DNA of 64,000 nucleotides from CAVQNQ01 sp963714205 (GCA_963714205.1 CAVQNQ010000003.1:496001-560000), one strand, 5' to 3'. Positions 50,578 through 60,851 are shown, counted from the first letter of the stretch. The notes: generated from the sequence alone by a model not told the origin. Numbers and translations: made by a program.

Positions 50578-51339
50578 TCATCGCGGCAAGCGGATCCTCG
50601 CCCTCGTTCGTGTCCCCGGCAGCGCGGCGCGATCTTCTTTGAGCGCAATCCCCGTCAACCGGCGCCGTCGCGCCTCGCCCGCGAGTGCGAAGATGCGATC
50701 CGCTGCCTCCTGGTAGCCGAGTCCGTCCGGGCGGATATTTGAGATGCAATTCCGTTCGGCATCGGTCCGTCCCGGCGCCGGGCGCCAGGTCAGGTATGCA
50801 CCGAGACTATCCGGAGAGCTCAGACCGGGGCGCTCTCCAATCAGCACCAGCACCAGATTGGCTCGCAGAAGGTAGCCGATCTCGTCGCCGATGGCCACAC
50901 GCCCCTGCTCCACCAGCACCAGTTCCCCGCGCGACCAGCCGGCGCCGCTAAACTGCGGCAGCAGCAGGTCCAACAAGGGCAATGCATGGCGATGGACGGC
51001 CAGCGCGGAGAGGCCATCGACAAGCGCCACCGCCAGATCGCAGCAAGCATGCCCCACATGGGCCCCCAGTGCCTCTCGCGACCGCTCCTCGAGGCATCGC
51101 CCCAGGTCCGGACGCCGCAGGTAAACCCGGCGGTCCGCAGCCCCGCTGTGCAGCGCCTGCGACGGCCAATCGCGGACAGCACACTCCAGTTGCAGGCTCA
51201 CAGAGTCGAACGGATGATGCACCGCGTCTCGCGCCATGGCATGCGCCAGTTGGAAAGTGAGCAGTTCTCGCGTGGCCAGCGCCTCGCCGGAACGCTCCAG
51301 TCCAACCCGCGCCATGGTGAAATCACGAAGAGCTGTCAT
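50578..51339 (-). CDS. eutC: Ethanolamine ammonia-lyase small subunit EutC
   Basis: The product is 253 residues from the ATG at 51339, which overlaps the eutB stop by 4 bases (ATGA). Together with EutB it forms the adenosylcobalamin-dependent enzyme that converts ethanolamine to acetaldehyde and ammonia. Diagnostic sequence is 'RVAIGDEIGYLLRANLVLVLIGERPGLSSPDSLGAYLT'-like (given in parts), then 'CISNIRPDGLGYQEAA'. The N-terminus contains 'ARVGLERSGEALATRELLTFQLAHAMARDAVH', also family-typical. No microcompartment, EutA or EutH genes are adjacent. Confidence 0.96.
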   Translation of the reverse strand: MTALRDFTMARVGLERSGEALATRELLTFQLAHAMARDAVHHPFDSVSLQLECAVRDWPSQALHSGAADRRVYLRRPDLGRCLEERSREALGAHVGHACCDLAVALVDGLSALAVHRHALPLLDLLLPQFSGAGWSRGELVLVEQGRVAIGDEIGYLLRANLVLVLIGERPGLSSPDSLGAYLTWRPAPGRTDAERNCISNIRPDGLGYQEAADRIFALAGEARRRRLTGIALKEDRAALPGTRTRARIRLPR

Positions 51340-52679
51340 TCGAGTAGGGCCATCATTCGAGGCAGCTTGAGTTGGGAAGTCGCGAGCCACTCTTCAAACT
51401 CCGGCGCGGGCCGTAGCCCGAGCAGCGCGCGCAAATAGAGCGCATCGTGAAAGGATGTGCTCTGGTAATTCAGCATCACATCGTCGGCGCCCGGCACACC
51501 CATGACATAATTGACGCCTGCGTTGCCGAGCAGCGTCAGCAGCACATCCATATCGTCCTGGTCGGCTTCGGCATGGTTGGTGTAGCAGACGTCGCAGCCC
51601 ATCGGCAGGCCGAGCAGTTTGCCGCAGAAGTGGTCCTCCAGCCCCGCGCGCACAATCTGCTTCCCGTCGTACAGGTATTCCGGGCCGATGAAGCCCACAA
51701 CCGTATTCACTAGCATCGGGCGGAAGCGCCGCGCCACCGCGTAAGCCCGCGCTTCGCAGGTCTGCTGGTCGACGCCGTGATGCGCGCTGGCGGAGAGCGC
51801 GCTGCCCTGCCCGGTTTCGAAGTACATTACGTCATCGCCGACAGTGCCGCGGCGGAGTTCACGCGCCGCCTGCCACGCCTCGCCGAGCAGGGCGAGATTC
51901 ACACCGAACGACGCGTTGGCCGCCTGGGTGCCCGCGATCGATTGAAACACCAGGTCCACTGGTGCGCCTCGGGCCAGCGCTTCCATCTGCGTCGTCACGT
52001 GGGCCAGCACACAACTCTGAAAGGGAATCTGAAATTCCAAGCGCAACCGGTCCAGCATGCGAAGCAGCAGTTCGACGCTCGCCACATTATCGGCCGCGGG
52101 ATTGATGCCGACCACCGCATCGCCGCTCCCCAGCGACAGGCCGTCGATCACGGCCGCCAGGATGCCTTGCGGATCGTCCGTCGGATGGTTCGGTTGCAGT
52201 CGCGCGGAGAGGCGGGCCGCCAGTCCGACCGTAGTCCGGAAGCGCGTGATCACGCGAATGCGCGATGACACGGCAATCAAATCCTGCACCCGCATCAGCT
52301 TGGAAACGGCGGCGGCCATTTCGGGCGTGACGCCCGGTGCGAGCGCAGCTAGAATGTCTCCTGTAGCACGCGGGTCGACCAGCCAGTTGCGGAAATCGCC
52401 AACTGTGAGGTGGCGGATAGGCCCAAAAGCCACGCCATCGTGTGTGTCCAAGATCAGCCGCGTGACCTCATCCGCTTCGTACGGAATGATCGGCTCGGCA
52501 AGAAAATCGGTAAGAGGGACCTCAGCCAGAGCCATACACGCTGCGGCGCGCTCGGTCGCGGTGCGTGCGGCGATGCCCGCCAGCTCATCTCCCGAGCGGG
52601 CCGGCGTGGCTTTCGCCAGCAACGTCCTCAGGTCATCGAACGTATAGCGCGTGCCGTGAGCGGTGGCCGTGTAGCTCAC
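51336..52679 (-). CDS. eutB: Ethanolamine ammonia-lyase large (catalytic) subunit EutB
   Basis: The product is 447 residues, a TIM-barrel AdoCbl-dependent lyase, matching the usual length. It begins 'YTFDDLRTLLAKATPARSGDELAGIAA', a typical start. Conserved segments include 'IPYEADEVTRLILD', 'LGSGDAVVGINPAADNV', 'FQSIAGTQAANASFGVNLALL', 'MYFETGQGSALSA' and 'PMGCDVCYTNHAEADQDDMD'. The product acetaldehyde would need further enzymes not encoded here. The gene lies 60 bases after the FAD/Fe-S oxidase and overlaps eutC by 4 bases. Confidence 0.97.
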   Translation of the reverse strand: MSYTATAHGTRYTFDDLRTLLAKATPARSGDELAGIAARTATERAAACMALAEVPLTDFLAEPIIPYEADEVTRLILDTHDGVAFGPIRHLTVGDFRNWLVDPRATGDILAALAPGVTPEMAAAVSKLMRVQDLIAVSSRIRVITRFRTTVGLAARLSARLQPNHPTDDPQGILAAVIDGLSLGSGDAVVGINPAADNVASVELLLRMLDRLRLEFQIPFQSCVLAHVTTQMEALARGAPVDLVFQSIAGTQAANASFGVNLALLGEAWQAARELRRGTVGDDVMYFETGQGSALSASAHHGVDQQTCEARAYAVARRFRPMLVNTVVGFIGPEYLYDGKQIVRAGLEDHFCGKLLGLPMGCDVCYTNHAEADQDDMDVLLTLLGNAGVNYVMGVPGADDVMLNYQSTSFHDALYLRALLGLRPAPEFEEWLATSQLKLPRMMALLE

Positions 52680-52739
52680 AATATTGGTTCCTCCGCGCGA
52701 TCGCCGCCCGGAACGCAGGGGACGGCCTCATAATAGCCC

Positions 52740-55654
52740 TCACCTTAGGAGACTCCGGATCAGCGCCGCAGGATGTTGAGCCTGCGCGCCGCTCAGCTCC
52801 GCCACTTGATGGCGGCAGGAGGTGCCGGGCGCCACCAGCACGTCGCCTGGCCCCATCTTCTTTACCTCCGTCAGCAAGCGCCGCCTGGCGATGGCTTCGG
52901 AAATCTCGTGATGTTCCTTGTAATAGCCGAACGACCCTGCCATGCCGCAACAGCCGGCATCGAGATCCACCACCTTCGCCGAGGGAATACGGCTGAGCAG
53001 CGATAGGGTGGCCGGCAGCAGCCCCAGCGACTTCTGGTGGCAATGGCCATGAACCAGAATCCGCTGGGGCCCCGGCGCCAGCGGCAGGTCCAGCTGCGCG
53101 GCGAATTCATCGAACAGCATGCACACCTTGGCTACAGCCTGCGCCTTCTTCTGTTGTTCGCCCCGCAGGAGCGCCGGCGCGTCGTCTTTGAGGACCGACA
53201 GACAGCTCGGCTCGCAAAACAGGATCTTCTCACCGCGTTCGGCGACCGGGAACAGCGCTTCCACTACTTGGGCGACCTGCGCCCGGGCTTCGGCCAGCAG
53301 CCCCTGCGAAATCAACGGGCGTCCGCAGCAGCCGGGGCGGACCACGCTGACCTGGCAGCCGCCCTTTTCCAGAATTCCGAGCGCCGCGACGCCAATTTCG
53401 GGATCGTAGTGATTCAGGAACGTATCGTTGAATAGCGTGATCCGCGTGCCCGCTGCCAACTTCCGCGGCGGATTGGCGGCCAGCCATCGCTCGAAGGTCT
53501 GGCGTTTCCAGGCCGGCAGGCGGCGTCTGCGGTCGATGCCCAGCAGCTTTTCCATCATCCAGCGCACGGGCCGTCCGCCGGCAATCCAGTTGGAGAGGGG
53601 CGCGAACCGGCTGCCCCAGACCGAAAGCCGGTGGATGTTGCCCAGCGCGCGCGCCCGCAACGGCGTCCCGTGGCGCTTCCAGTAGTCCGCCAGAAACTCG
53701 CTCTTGAACCGCGCCATGTCCACGCCGATCGGGCATTCCGCTTTGCAAGCCCGGCACTGCAGGCACAGATCCAGCACGCCGTAGACGCCCTCGTCGCCCA
53801 GTCCCGCTTCCCCAAGCCGCCCCGTCATGGCCAGCCGCAACACGTTCGCGCGGCCGCGGGTGCTATGTGCCTCGTCGAGCGTGGCCATATAGGAAGGGCA
53901 CATGGTGCCCGAGAGCTTCTTCCGGCAGGCGCCGATGCCGCTGCACATTTCCACCGCGGCGCCCATTCCCCCGAACTCCGAGTAATCGAACCAGGCCGGC
54001 GGATCGGGCGTCCGGTAATCCGCGCCAAAGCGGAGATTCGATGTGATCGGCGGCGCGTCCACGATTTTGCCGGGATTGAGAATTCCGCCGGGATCGAAGG
54101 TGCGCTTCACCTGCCGGAACGCCTCGTACAACACCGAACCGAACATTTGCTTGTTGAACGGGCTGCGCGTGAGACCATCGCCGTGTTCGGCGGAAAGCGA
54201 GCCCCGAATTCCAGCACCAGGTCCGCTACCTCTTGGGCCACACTCTCGAACTTCCGAATTCCTTCCTCGGTTTTGAGGTTGATTACCGGCCTTACGTGAA
54301 GGCAGCCCACCGAGGCATGGGCATAGATTCCGGCGGTGGTTCCGTGACGGTGGATGATTTCCAGGAAGCGGCCGATATAATCGCGGAGCTTCTCGGGAGC
54401 CACCGCGGTGTCTTCCACGAAGGAGACCGATTTGGCGTCGCCCTTCATGGCCATCGAGAGGCCCAGCGAGTTCTCGCGGAGGCTCCAGATCTTCGCCTGC
54501 GATGCCGGGTCGGTTTCGGTCCGGTACGCGTAACCGAACTTGCGGGAACGGAGATCTTCTTCGAGCGCCTTCAGGCGCGGCAGCAGATCCTCTTTCCGGT
54601 CGCCGTATAACTCCACGCACAAAGTGGAGGCCGGGTCGCCTTCGATATACGTATTTCGAATGCTGTCGAGGGTGGCATTCTGGCGGGTGTAATCCAGAAT
54701 AGACTTATCCATCACCTCGACGGCGGATGGTTTATGCTCCAGGATCGCGGGAGTGGCGGCCAGCGATTCCAGCAGGCCGCCGAACATGATCACCATGACG
54801 GCCTTGGCCTTGGGCAGCGGCACCAGCCGCAGCTTCGCTTCCAGCACGATGCCCAGCGTTCCCTCGGAGCCGACCATGATCCTGGCGAGATTGACCGGCT
54901 TGGCCGGATCGGTAAACTCATCCAGGTTGTAGCCGCCCACGTGGCGCAGGATCTTCGGATAGCGGAGGCCGATTTCGTCGGCGTGCTCGCTTGCCAGGCC
55001 CAGCACCGTGCGATAACAGGCGGCCTCCAGCGTGTCGCCGGCCGGCACTTCGCTGCGCGGAATATCGCGGAAGTGAACCACGCTCGAATCGGACAGGGCG
55101 ACCACCACCTCCTGAACGTGGTCGATTGTCCGGCCCCACCAGACGCTGCGCGCACCGGCGGCATTGTTCGCGATCATGCCGCCTATCGTGGCGCGGCTCG
55201 CCGTGGAAATGTCGGGCGCAAAACGCAGGCCGAGCGGCGCCAGTTGCGCATTCAACTCATCCAGCACGATGCCGGGTTCCACGCGGACCCACTTCTCGGC
55301 TGCATTCACTTCCAGCACGCGGTTGTAGAATTTCGAAATGTCGATCTGCAAGCCGGGCCCAATCGACTGGCCGCACTGGGAGGTGCCGCCGCCGCGCAGG
55401 GTGATCGGACACCGATGGCGCCGGCAGATCTTCAGGCTGCGCAGAATGTCTTCGCGATTCCTGGGAATGACCACGCCCAACGGCTCGATCAGGTAGACGC
55501 TCGCATCGGTGGAATAGAGCGCGCGAGAAACGGGATCGAAGCGCACTTCGCCTTCGATGATGCTCTCCAGTTCCCGGCGGAGCGCGCCGGCGTCCACAGT
55601 CGGCGCCGCGGCTCCGGCCGGAATGTTCGATGATGTTGTCGGCATCTTGATCAC
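52740..55654 (-). pseudogene. GlcD-GlcF-like FAD/Fe-S oxidase fusion, split by a one-base frameshift
   Basis: Two - strand frames together make one protein of about 970 residues. The first (55654 down to about 54205) is a FAD-binding type 4 / FAD-oxidase C-terminal protein like GlcD or D-lactate dehydrogenase ('ITLRGGGTSQCGQSIGPG', 'VGSEGTLGIVLEAKL'). The second (about 54205 to 52740) continues with 'SLSAEHGDGLTRSPFNKQMF', then Fe-S motifs ('CLQCRACKAECPIGVD') and two CCG motifs ('GCCGRPL', 'DAGCCGMAGSFG'). The join falls at a G run (CCCC at 54202-54205 on the + strand). One extra base would restore 'EFGGSLSAEHG'. It is either a sequencing indel or real inactivation. It oxidises a 2-hydroxyacid such as glycolate or lactate if intact. 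It overlaps the transporter gene by 4 bases. Confidence 0.85.
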
Positions 55655-56952
55655 CAGGTCAATTCGGCTGTAGCTGCACCCGGCCCTTTCACCGGCGTAG
55701 TTTCCGGACTGAGCATCCTGCGCCGCATCGGCTCAACCCCGAACTTGGCCAGCAACCCCGCTCCCACGCTGGAAACGGCGACTATGAGCAGAACTGCCGT
55801 CCAGGTCCCGGTTGCCCCTACCAGCAGATTGGCCACGGGAACCGCTAGCGCCGAGGTGCCCTTCGCGGTATAGAGCAGGCCGTTGTTGGCGGTGGCGTGC
55901 CGGACGCCAAAAGTATCTCCGCAGATGGCCGGGAATAGGGAGAAGATCTCGCCCCAGAAAAGAAAGATCAGAGCCGCGAACGCCAGGAAAGCCAGCGGCT
56001 GCCGCCCGAATGCCGCCATTCCTAGGAAGGCGATCCCCTCCGCCGAGAACATGAGCAGCATGGCGTTTTCGCGTCCAATCCTGTCCGAAAGGAAGCCGGA
56101 AAAAGGCCGGGTGATCCCGTTTGCCAGGTTGTCGATCGAAACGGCCAGGGCCGGGAGCGCCAGGGTGAAGCCCAGCACCGCGATCGTGTGCTTTTCCACG
56201 CCGAAATCGCGCGCGATGGGCCCCAGCTGCGCGGTCGCGATCATGCCGCCGGAACCAATCATCAGGTAAACCAGGTAAATGAGCCAGAACACCTTCGTTC
56301 GCACTGTCTGGTACGGAGTAAACTCCCGCCCTTGACGAATCTTTCCCGTTGGCGCTGGCCGGACGTCCGGCACGACCGGCTTGATCAAAAACGCTGCCAG
56401 GCAGAATATCGAGACTCCCTGGAGCAGCCCGAAGAAGAAGAACGTATGGCGGTAACCGCTCGCCAGGATCATTCGGGATGTGGGAATCACGGTGATCGCC
56501 GCGCCCAGACCATAGCCGGCCGCGATCATGCCGGATGCGAACCCCCGTCTGTCGGGGAACCACTTCAGCGCCGCCCCCATGCATGTGGCGAAGACGCAAC
56601 CGATGCCCAGGCCCCCGATAGCGGCCGCCACATAGAGTGCCTGGAGCGAGTGCGCGCGCGAGTTCATCACCCAGGAAGTCCCGGCCGCCAGGCCACCCAG
56701 CATTACCACGAACCGCGGGCCGTAACGGTCCGCCACCCAGCCTTCCAGCGGCGCCAGCCACGTATTCAGGAAGATCAGAATGCTAAAGGCTAGTTGGATC
56801 CCCACGGTGGTCCAGTGGGCCTCGTTGCGCATGGGGTTGACGAACAGCGTCCAGCCGTATTGCATGTTGGACAGCGTGACCACGGACGCCACCATGATGG
56901 CGAGTTGCACCCATCGGTTTTGGAGAGAAGCTGGCCCGGCAGGTTTCAGCAT
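55651..56952 (-). CDS. MFS transporter of the oxalate/formate antiporter (OFA) type
   Basis: The product is 433 residues with about 12 membrane helices. The N-terminal half has OFA-type features: 'MQYGWTLFVNPMRNEAHWTT', 'LNTWLAPLEGWVADRYGPR' and 'GGLGIGCVFATCMGAALKWFPDRRG'. Family members exchange oxalate for formate or carry other small carboxylates. Next to a glyoxylate aminotransferase and a 2-hydroxyacid oxidase it may import glycolate, glyoxylate, oxalate or lactate. The start ATG overlaps the stop of the aminotransferase (TAATG), and its end overlaps the oxidase gene by 4 bases. Confidence 0.92.
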   Translation of the reverse strand: MLKPAGPASLQNRWVQLAIMVASVVTLSNMQYGWTLFVNPMRNEAHWTTVGIQLAFSILIFLNTWLAPLEGWVADRYGPRFVVMLGGLAAGTSWVMNSRAHSLQALYVAAAIGGLGIGCVFATCMGAALKWFPDRRGFASGMIAAGYGLGAAITVIPTSRMILASGYRHTFFFFGLLQGVSIFCLAAFLIKPVVPDVRPAPTGKIRQGREFTPYQTVRTKVFWLIYLVYLMIGSGGMIATAQLGPIARDFGVEKHTIAVLGFTLALPALAVSIDNLANGITRPFSGFLSDRIGRENAMLLMFSAEGIAFLGMAAFGRQPLAFLAFAALIFLFWGEIFSLFPAICGDTFGVRHATANNGLLYTAKGTSALAVPVANLLVGATGTWTAVLLIVAVSSVGAGLLAKFGVEPMRRRMLSPETTPVKGPGAATAELTW

Positions 56953-58121
56953 TATGCCTGCCCGGTCAGGTAATCGAGAGCGGCGTTGATTCCGCCCTTC
57001 CGATGGGGGATACCCGCCAGTTCGAGCCCCATCTCGACGCCGGCCAGCGTGCCAGCGAGCATGAGCTCGTTGAAATCGCCCAGGTGGCCGATCCGAAAAA
57101 CCTTGCCCGCGATTTTCCCGAGCCCCGACCCGAGCGACATATTGAAGCGATCCAGCACGACCGCGCGGAATACCGCTTCGCTGAAACCCTCCGGCAGCAG
57201 GACGCCGGTAATCGAGTTGCTATATTCGGCCGGGTTGCAAGCCCAAATCTCCAATCCCCAGGCACGCACCGCGCGCCGCGTTGCCTCCCCCAGTCTGGCG
57301 TGCCTCCGAAACACGTTCGCCAACCCTTCTTCCTGGATCATTTTCAACGCTTCCCGCAGGCCGTAGAGCAGGTTCGTCGCAGGAGTGTATGGGAAGAATC
57401 CCCTGGCATTATTCGCCAGCATTTCCTCCCAGCGCCAGTAGCTCCTGGGCAGTTTGGATGTCTGGCTGGCCGCGATCGCTTTCGGACTCACCGCATTGAA
57501 CGCGATCCCGGGTGGCAGCATCAGGCCCTTTTGAGAGCCGCCCACTGCGACATCCACGCCCCACTCATCATGGCGATAGTCGATCGACGCCAGCGAGGAG
57601 ATGGTATCCACGAATAGCAAGGCGGGGTGCTCCGCTGCATCGATCGCAAGGCGCACCGCGGCGACGTCGCTCGTGACGCCGGTCGAAGTCTCGTTGTGGA
57701 CCACCATAACCGCTTTGACCTCGTGATCCCGGTCATCGCTCAATCTCGCCGCCGCCGCCGCCGGCTCCACGCCGTGCCTCCAGTCGCCGGGCACAAAGTC
57801 TACCCGCAGGCCGAGGTTTGCCGCCATTTTCGACCAGAGCGTGGCGAAATGCCCGGTCTCGAACGCCAGAACCCGGTCTCCGGGACTCAGCGTGTTGACC
57901 AGGGCTGCCTCCCACGCGCCCGTACCGGAGGCCGGGAAAATGATGACGGGATGCCGCGTCTGGAAGATGGCTTTCAGGCCCTCCAGGCAAAGCTTGGCCA
58001 ACTCCGCGAATTCATCGCTGCGATGGTCGATGGTCGGATGAGCGATAGCGCGCAGAATCCGGTCCGGGACGTTGGTCGGGCCGGGTATCTGAAGAAAATG
58101 CCTGCCGGTTGGACGCCCCAT
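56952..58121 (-). CDS. Class V aminotransferase, serine--glyoxylate type
   Basis: The product is 389 residues. The ATG at 58121 is chosen because GGAGGG lies 6 bases upstream; an ATG at 58157 is in frame but less well placed. It begins 'RHFLQIPGPTNVPDRILRAI', typical of serine/alanine--glyoxylate aminotransferases. The PLP lysine lies in 'VAVGGSQKGLMLPPGIAF' (near residue 187). 'FPASGTGAWEAALVNTL', 'ETGHFATLW' and 'GSGLGKIAGKVFRIGHLGD' support the family. It converts glyoxylate to glycine with serine or a related amine donor. First gene of the 8-kb - strand unit. Confidence 0.93.
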   Translation of the reverse strand: MGRPTGRHFLQIPGPTNVPDRILRAIAHPTIDHRSDEFAELAKLCLEGLKAIFQTRHPVIIFPASGTGAWEAALVNTLSPGDRVLAFETGHFATLWSKMAANLGLRVDFVPGDWRHGVEPAAAAARLSDDRDHEVKAVMVVHNETSTGVTSDVAAVRLAIDAAEHPALLFVDTISSLASIDYRHDEWGVDVAVGGSQKGLMLPPGIAFNAVSPKAIAASQTSKLPRSYWRWEEMLANNARGFFPYTPATNLLYGLREALKMIQEEGLANVFRRHARLGEATRRAVRAWGLEIWACNPAEYSNSITGVLLPEGFSEAVFRAVVLDRFNMSLGSGLGKIAGKVFRIGHLGDFNELMLAGTLAGVEMGLELAGIPHRKGGINAALDYLTGQA

Positions 58122-58196
58122 CGTGAACCCTCCGCGTGAAGCCATCTTATCAGACACGAACTGACTAAGTGGTGCCGGAGTGGCCGGAGGCAGTTC

Positions 58197-59193
58197 TCAG
58201 AAAGCCCAGCGCCAGAGGCTCGCGCCCACCGTGTAACCCGCGCCTACCGCCGCGAAAAGCACCAGGTCGCCCTTCTTCAGTCGCCCCTCCGCGATGGCGT
58301 CGCGGGTCGCCAGCGGTATCGTGGCGGAAGTGGTGTTCCCGTAGCGCTCGATGTTGACCATCACCTTTTCGGGTGCGATTCCCAGCCGCTCGCCGGCCGC
58401 GCTGATGATGCGCTTGTTGGCCTGGTGCGGGATCATGATGGCTACATCCTCGCCGGTCAGGCCGTTGCGCGCCAGCAAGTCGCGGCAGGATTCGTACATC
58501 TTGCGCACCGCGTACTTGAAGACCTGCTGGCCCTCCTGCTTGACATAGTGCAGGCGCTTTTCGACCGTCTCATGGGAGGGCGGCATACGGCTGCCGCCGG
58601 CCGGCATATTCAGGTACGGAGCGCCCGATCCATCCACCTCGCCCAGGAAATCGATGTACCCCAGGCCGTCTTCGCCCTCGCCGGTGGGCCTCCAGCAGCA
58701 TGGCCCCCGCGCCGTCGCCAAACAGGATGCAAGTGGCCCGGTCGGTGTAGTCTATGATCCGGCTCATGGTGTCCGAGCCGATCACCAGCACCTTGCCGTG
58801 CGTGCCCGCGGCCACCAGGTGGGCGCCCGTGGTCAGGCCGTAGACGAAGCTGCAGCAGGCCGCGATCAGATCGAATCCCCAGGCGCCCCGCGCGCCGATG
58901 CGGTTTTGCACCAGGCAGGCAGTGGAAGGGAACAGGTGGTCGGGCGTGACCGTGGAGACGATGATGGCATCGATTCCGGCGGCCTCCACTCCGCGCTGCG
59001 CCAGGGCGCACTGGGCGGCTTCCACCGCCATATCGGACGTGGCCATATCCGGGTCCGCGATATGGCGCTGGTAGATGCCGGTCCGTTCCAGGATCCACTC
59101 GTTATTGGTCGCGACCATCTTCTCGAGGTCTTGATTGGTGAGGAGGCGCGGCGGCGTGTAACACCCTAGTGCGCTGATCTTTACCTTCGGCAA
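58197..59193 (-). pseudogene. 3-oxoacyl-ACP synthase III (FabH) homologue with a one-base frameshift
   Basis: The first part (TTG start at 59193, AAGGG upstream) reads 'KISALGCYTPPRLLTNQDLEKMV', then the active-site Cys in 'DLIAACCSFVYGLTTG' and 'CILFGDGAGAMLLEA'. After that it runs into Arg-rich nonsense. The true continuation is in the next frame from about 58690: 'TGEGEDGLGYIDFLGEV', then 'IMIPHQANKRII' (His) and 'NIERYGNTTSATIPLA' (Asn), ending at 58197. One surplus base in the GGG at 58686-58688 explains the shift. All catalytic residues are present if corrected, giving about 331 residues. FabH starts fatty-acid or related beta-ketoacyl synthesis. Here it sits with a glycosyltransferase, away from fab genes. 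Confidence 0.88.
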
Positions 59194-59228
59194 TGTTTCA
59201 TCCCTTTAAAGACTTCAGGGTAAGGCGC

Positions 59229-60851
59229 TCACGAGCGCGCCGTCAACTCCCGCAGCAGCTCGCGCTGCTTCTCGCCGAGCGCCCGCCAACCGAAATTGCG
59301 GCGCGCGTGATCGCAGGCCGCGGCGGCCATCTGCGCGCGCCACTCGGGATCGGCCAGCAGGGTAGCCACGCCCGCGGCGAATGCCGTGGCGCTGTCCGCC
59401 ACCCAGACGCTGTGACCGTGCAGCAGGCCCAGGCCCGCGCAGCCCGAGGAAGTCGATACCACCGCCCGCCGCATGGCCATGGCCTCCAGCACCTTGACGT
59501 TGGTGCCCGCCGAAAAAGTGGTCGGCACAATCGCCAGGTTGGATTCCACATAGAGCGGCCGCACGTCGGCCACGAAGCCCAGCAGGCGGATGCGATCATC
59601 ACCCGCTGGTTCGGGCGAATCGGTGAAGGCGCGCCAATAGGTCAGGTAATCCGGCCCGCACACCACCGTGAGGGTCATCTCCGGAAACTTATCGCGCAGC
59701 AGCGACCAGACCTGTTCCGTGAAGAAGCGGTAGGCCGCCACGTTGGGAAAATGGCGGAAGGAGCCGATGAAGAGCAGGCGCTCGCCGGGCCGCTCGGGCT
59801 CCGGCCGGAAGCGCTCCAGATCCACGCCGTTTTCGATCGCCACGGCCGGCACCGCCGGGCCGAGCAGCTTCGCGTCCTTCCCCGACATCACCACTACGCG
59901 CCGGTACCGCCGGACGGCCCGCGTTTCGAAGCGGCGCCATCGGAACCAATCCCACCATACGGCCAGAGTGCGCTCGCGCCGCCACACCTGGGCAAACAGG
60001 TCGAAGGTGACGTCGTGCTCCACTAGCACGTCGCCGCCGTATTCGGCGAGCTGCGTGTACTCCACCTGAAGCAGTTCGAATCCGAACTCGCGCTTCTCTT
60101 CATCGAGCGCTCGCCGCATGGCGGGGGAGCGGAATTCGCGCACCTCCGGCGGCCGCAGCGTGGACCAGCGCGGCTCCCGGTAGCGCGGCTTGCGCACCAG
60201 CACCAGGCGCGCGCACCATTCGAGCAGCAAGTTGGTATCGGGATCCGCATCGCTATCGGTGAAGGCGAACAATTCGACATCGAATTCGCGAGCCATCTCG
60301 CCGAGGAGATTGTAAATTCGCACCGCGCCGCCGTGCGAGAGTGGATATGGGAAATAGGGAGAGAGCACCGCCACGCGGCGCCTTCCGGGCGAGCAGGCGC
60401 GACCCTGAATTACGCGATGCCCCGCGGGAACCGATGAGCGCTCGCGCACCGGCCACGGCCACCAGCGCGGCCGGAGGTAGATGCGGTCGAGCGGCACGCC
60501 GCGCCAGAACAGAAACGAGGCCAGGTCTAGGCGCAGGTGGTGGCGCTCGAGCCGCCCGTTGTAGGCCAGTATCTTGCGCGGCGCCAGGCGAAAAGCGGCG
60601 CGGCGCAGGGCGCTCGAGCGCCGCGTGAGCATCACCGGCGCGAGGCCGATGCGATAGCCCCGGAGAACCCGGCGCAGTTGCGGCCAGTTGGCCTCCGTGG
60701 CCAGGAAATGGCGCCGGTCCGGCACCAGCCCTCGAACCTCTTCGGCCATACGGCGGCACAACTCGGCGTCTCCGGTGGCAAAGGTCACCACCACCGCTTC
60801 GGGGTCCTTACCCAGGAGCCGGAAGATCCATCGCTTGAGCCGCTGTTTCAT
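59229..60851 (-). CDS. Glycosyltransferase, GT4-like with extra N-terminal region
   Basis: The product is 540 residues from the ATG at 60851, which overlaps the upstream MFS stop as ATGA; the longer frame upstream is a shadow of that gene. Residues about 1-150 form an unassigned alpha/beta region ('AVVVTFATGDAELCRRMAEEV'). The rest is a GT-B fold: 'VAVLSPYFPYPLSHGGAVRIYNLL' begins the N-domain. 'AIENGVDLERFRPE' and 'RLLFIGSFRHFPNVAAYRFF' lead to the donor site 'PTTFSAGTNVKVLEAMAMRRAVV'. It probably builds a cell-surface glycan. Donor and acceptor are unknown. Confidence 0.9.
   Translation of the reverse strand: MKQRLKRWIFRLLGKDPEAVVVTFATGDAELCRRMAEEVRGLVPDRRHFLATEANWPQLRRVLRGYRIGLAPVMLTRRSSALRRAAFRLAPRKILAYNGRLERHHLRLDLASFLFWRGVPLDRIYLRPRWWPWPVRERSSVPAGHRVIQGRACSPGRRRVAVLSPYFPYPLSHGGAVRIYNLLGEMAREFDVELFAFTDSDADPDTNLLLEWCARLVLVRKPRYREPRWSTLRPPEVREFRSPAMRRALDEEKREFGFELLQVEYTQLAEYGGDVLVEHDVTFDLFAQVWRRERTLAVWWDWFRWRRFETRAVRRYRRVVVMSGKDAKLLGPAVPAVAIENGVDLERFRPEPERPGERLLFIGSFRHFPNVAAYRFFTEQVWSLLRDKFPEMTLTVVCGPDYLTYWRAFTDSPEPAGDDRIRLLGFVADVRPLYVESNLAIVPTTFSAGTNVKVLEAMAMRRAVVSTSSGCAGLGLLHGHSVWVADSATAFAAGVATLLADPEWRAQMAAAACDHARRNFGWRALGEKQRELLRELTARS

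Noticed and set aside
50578..52679. Ethanolamine-utilisation microcompartment
   Set aside because: Only eutB and eutC are present. No shell protein, eutA, eutH, eutE or eutD homologue lies in the neighbourhood.
54195..54215. Programmed ribosomal frameshift in the FAD/Fe-S oxidase
   Set aside because: The site is only a GGGG run without a canonical slippery heptamer or an evident stimulatory structure. A simple indel explains it better, and two other indels lie nearby.
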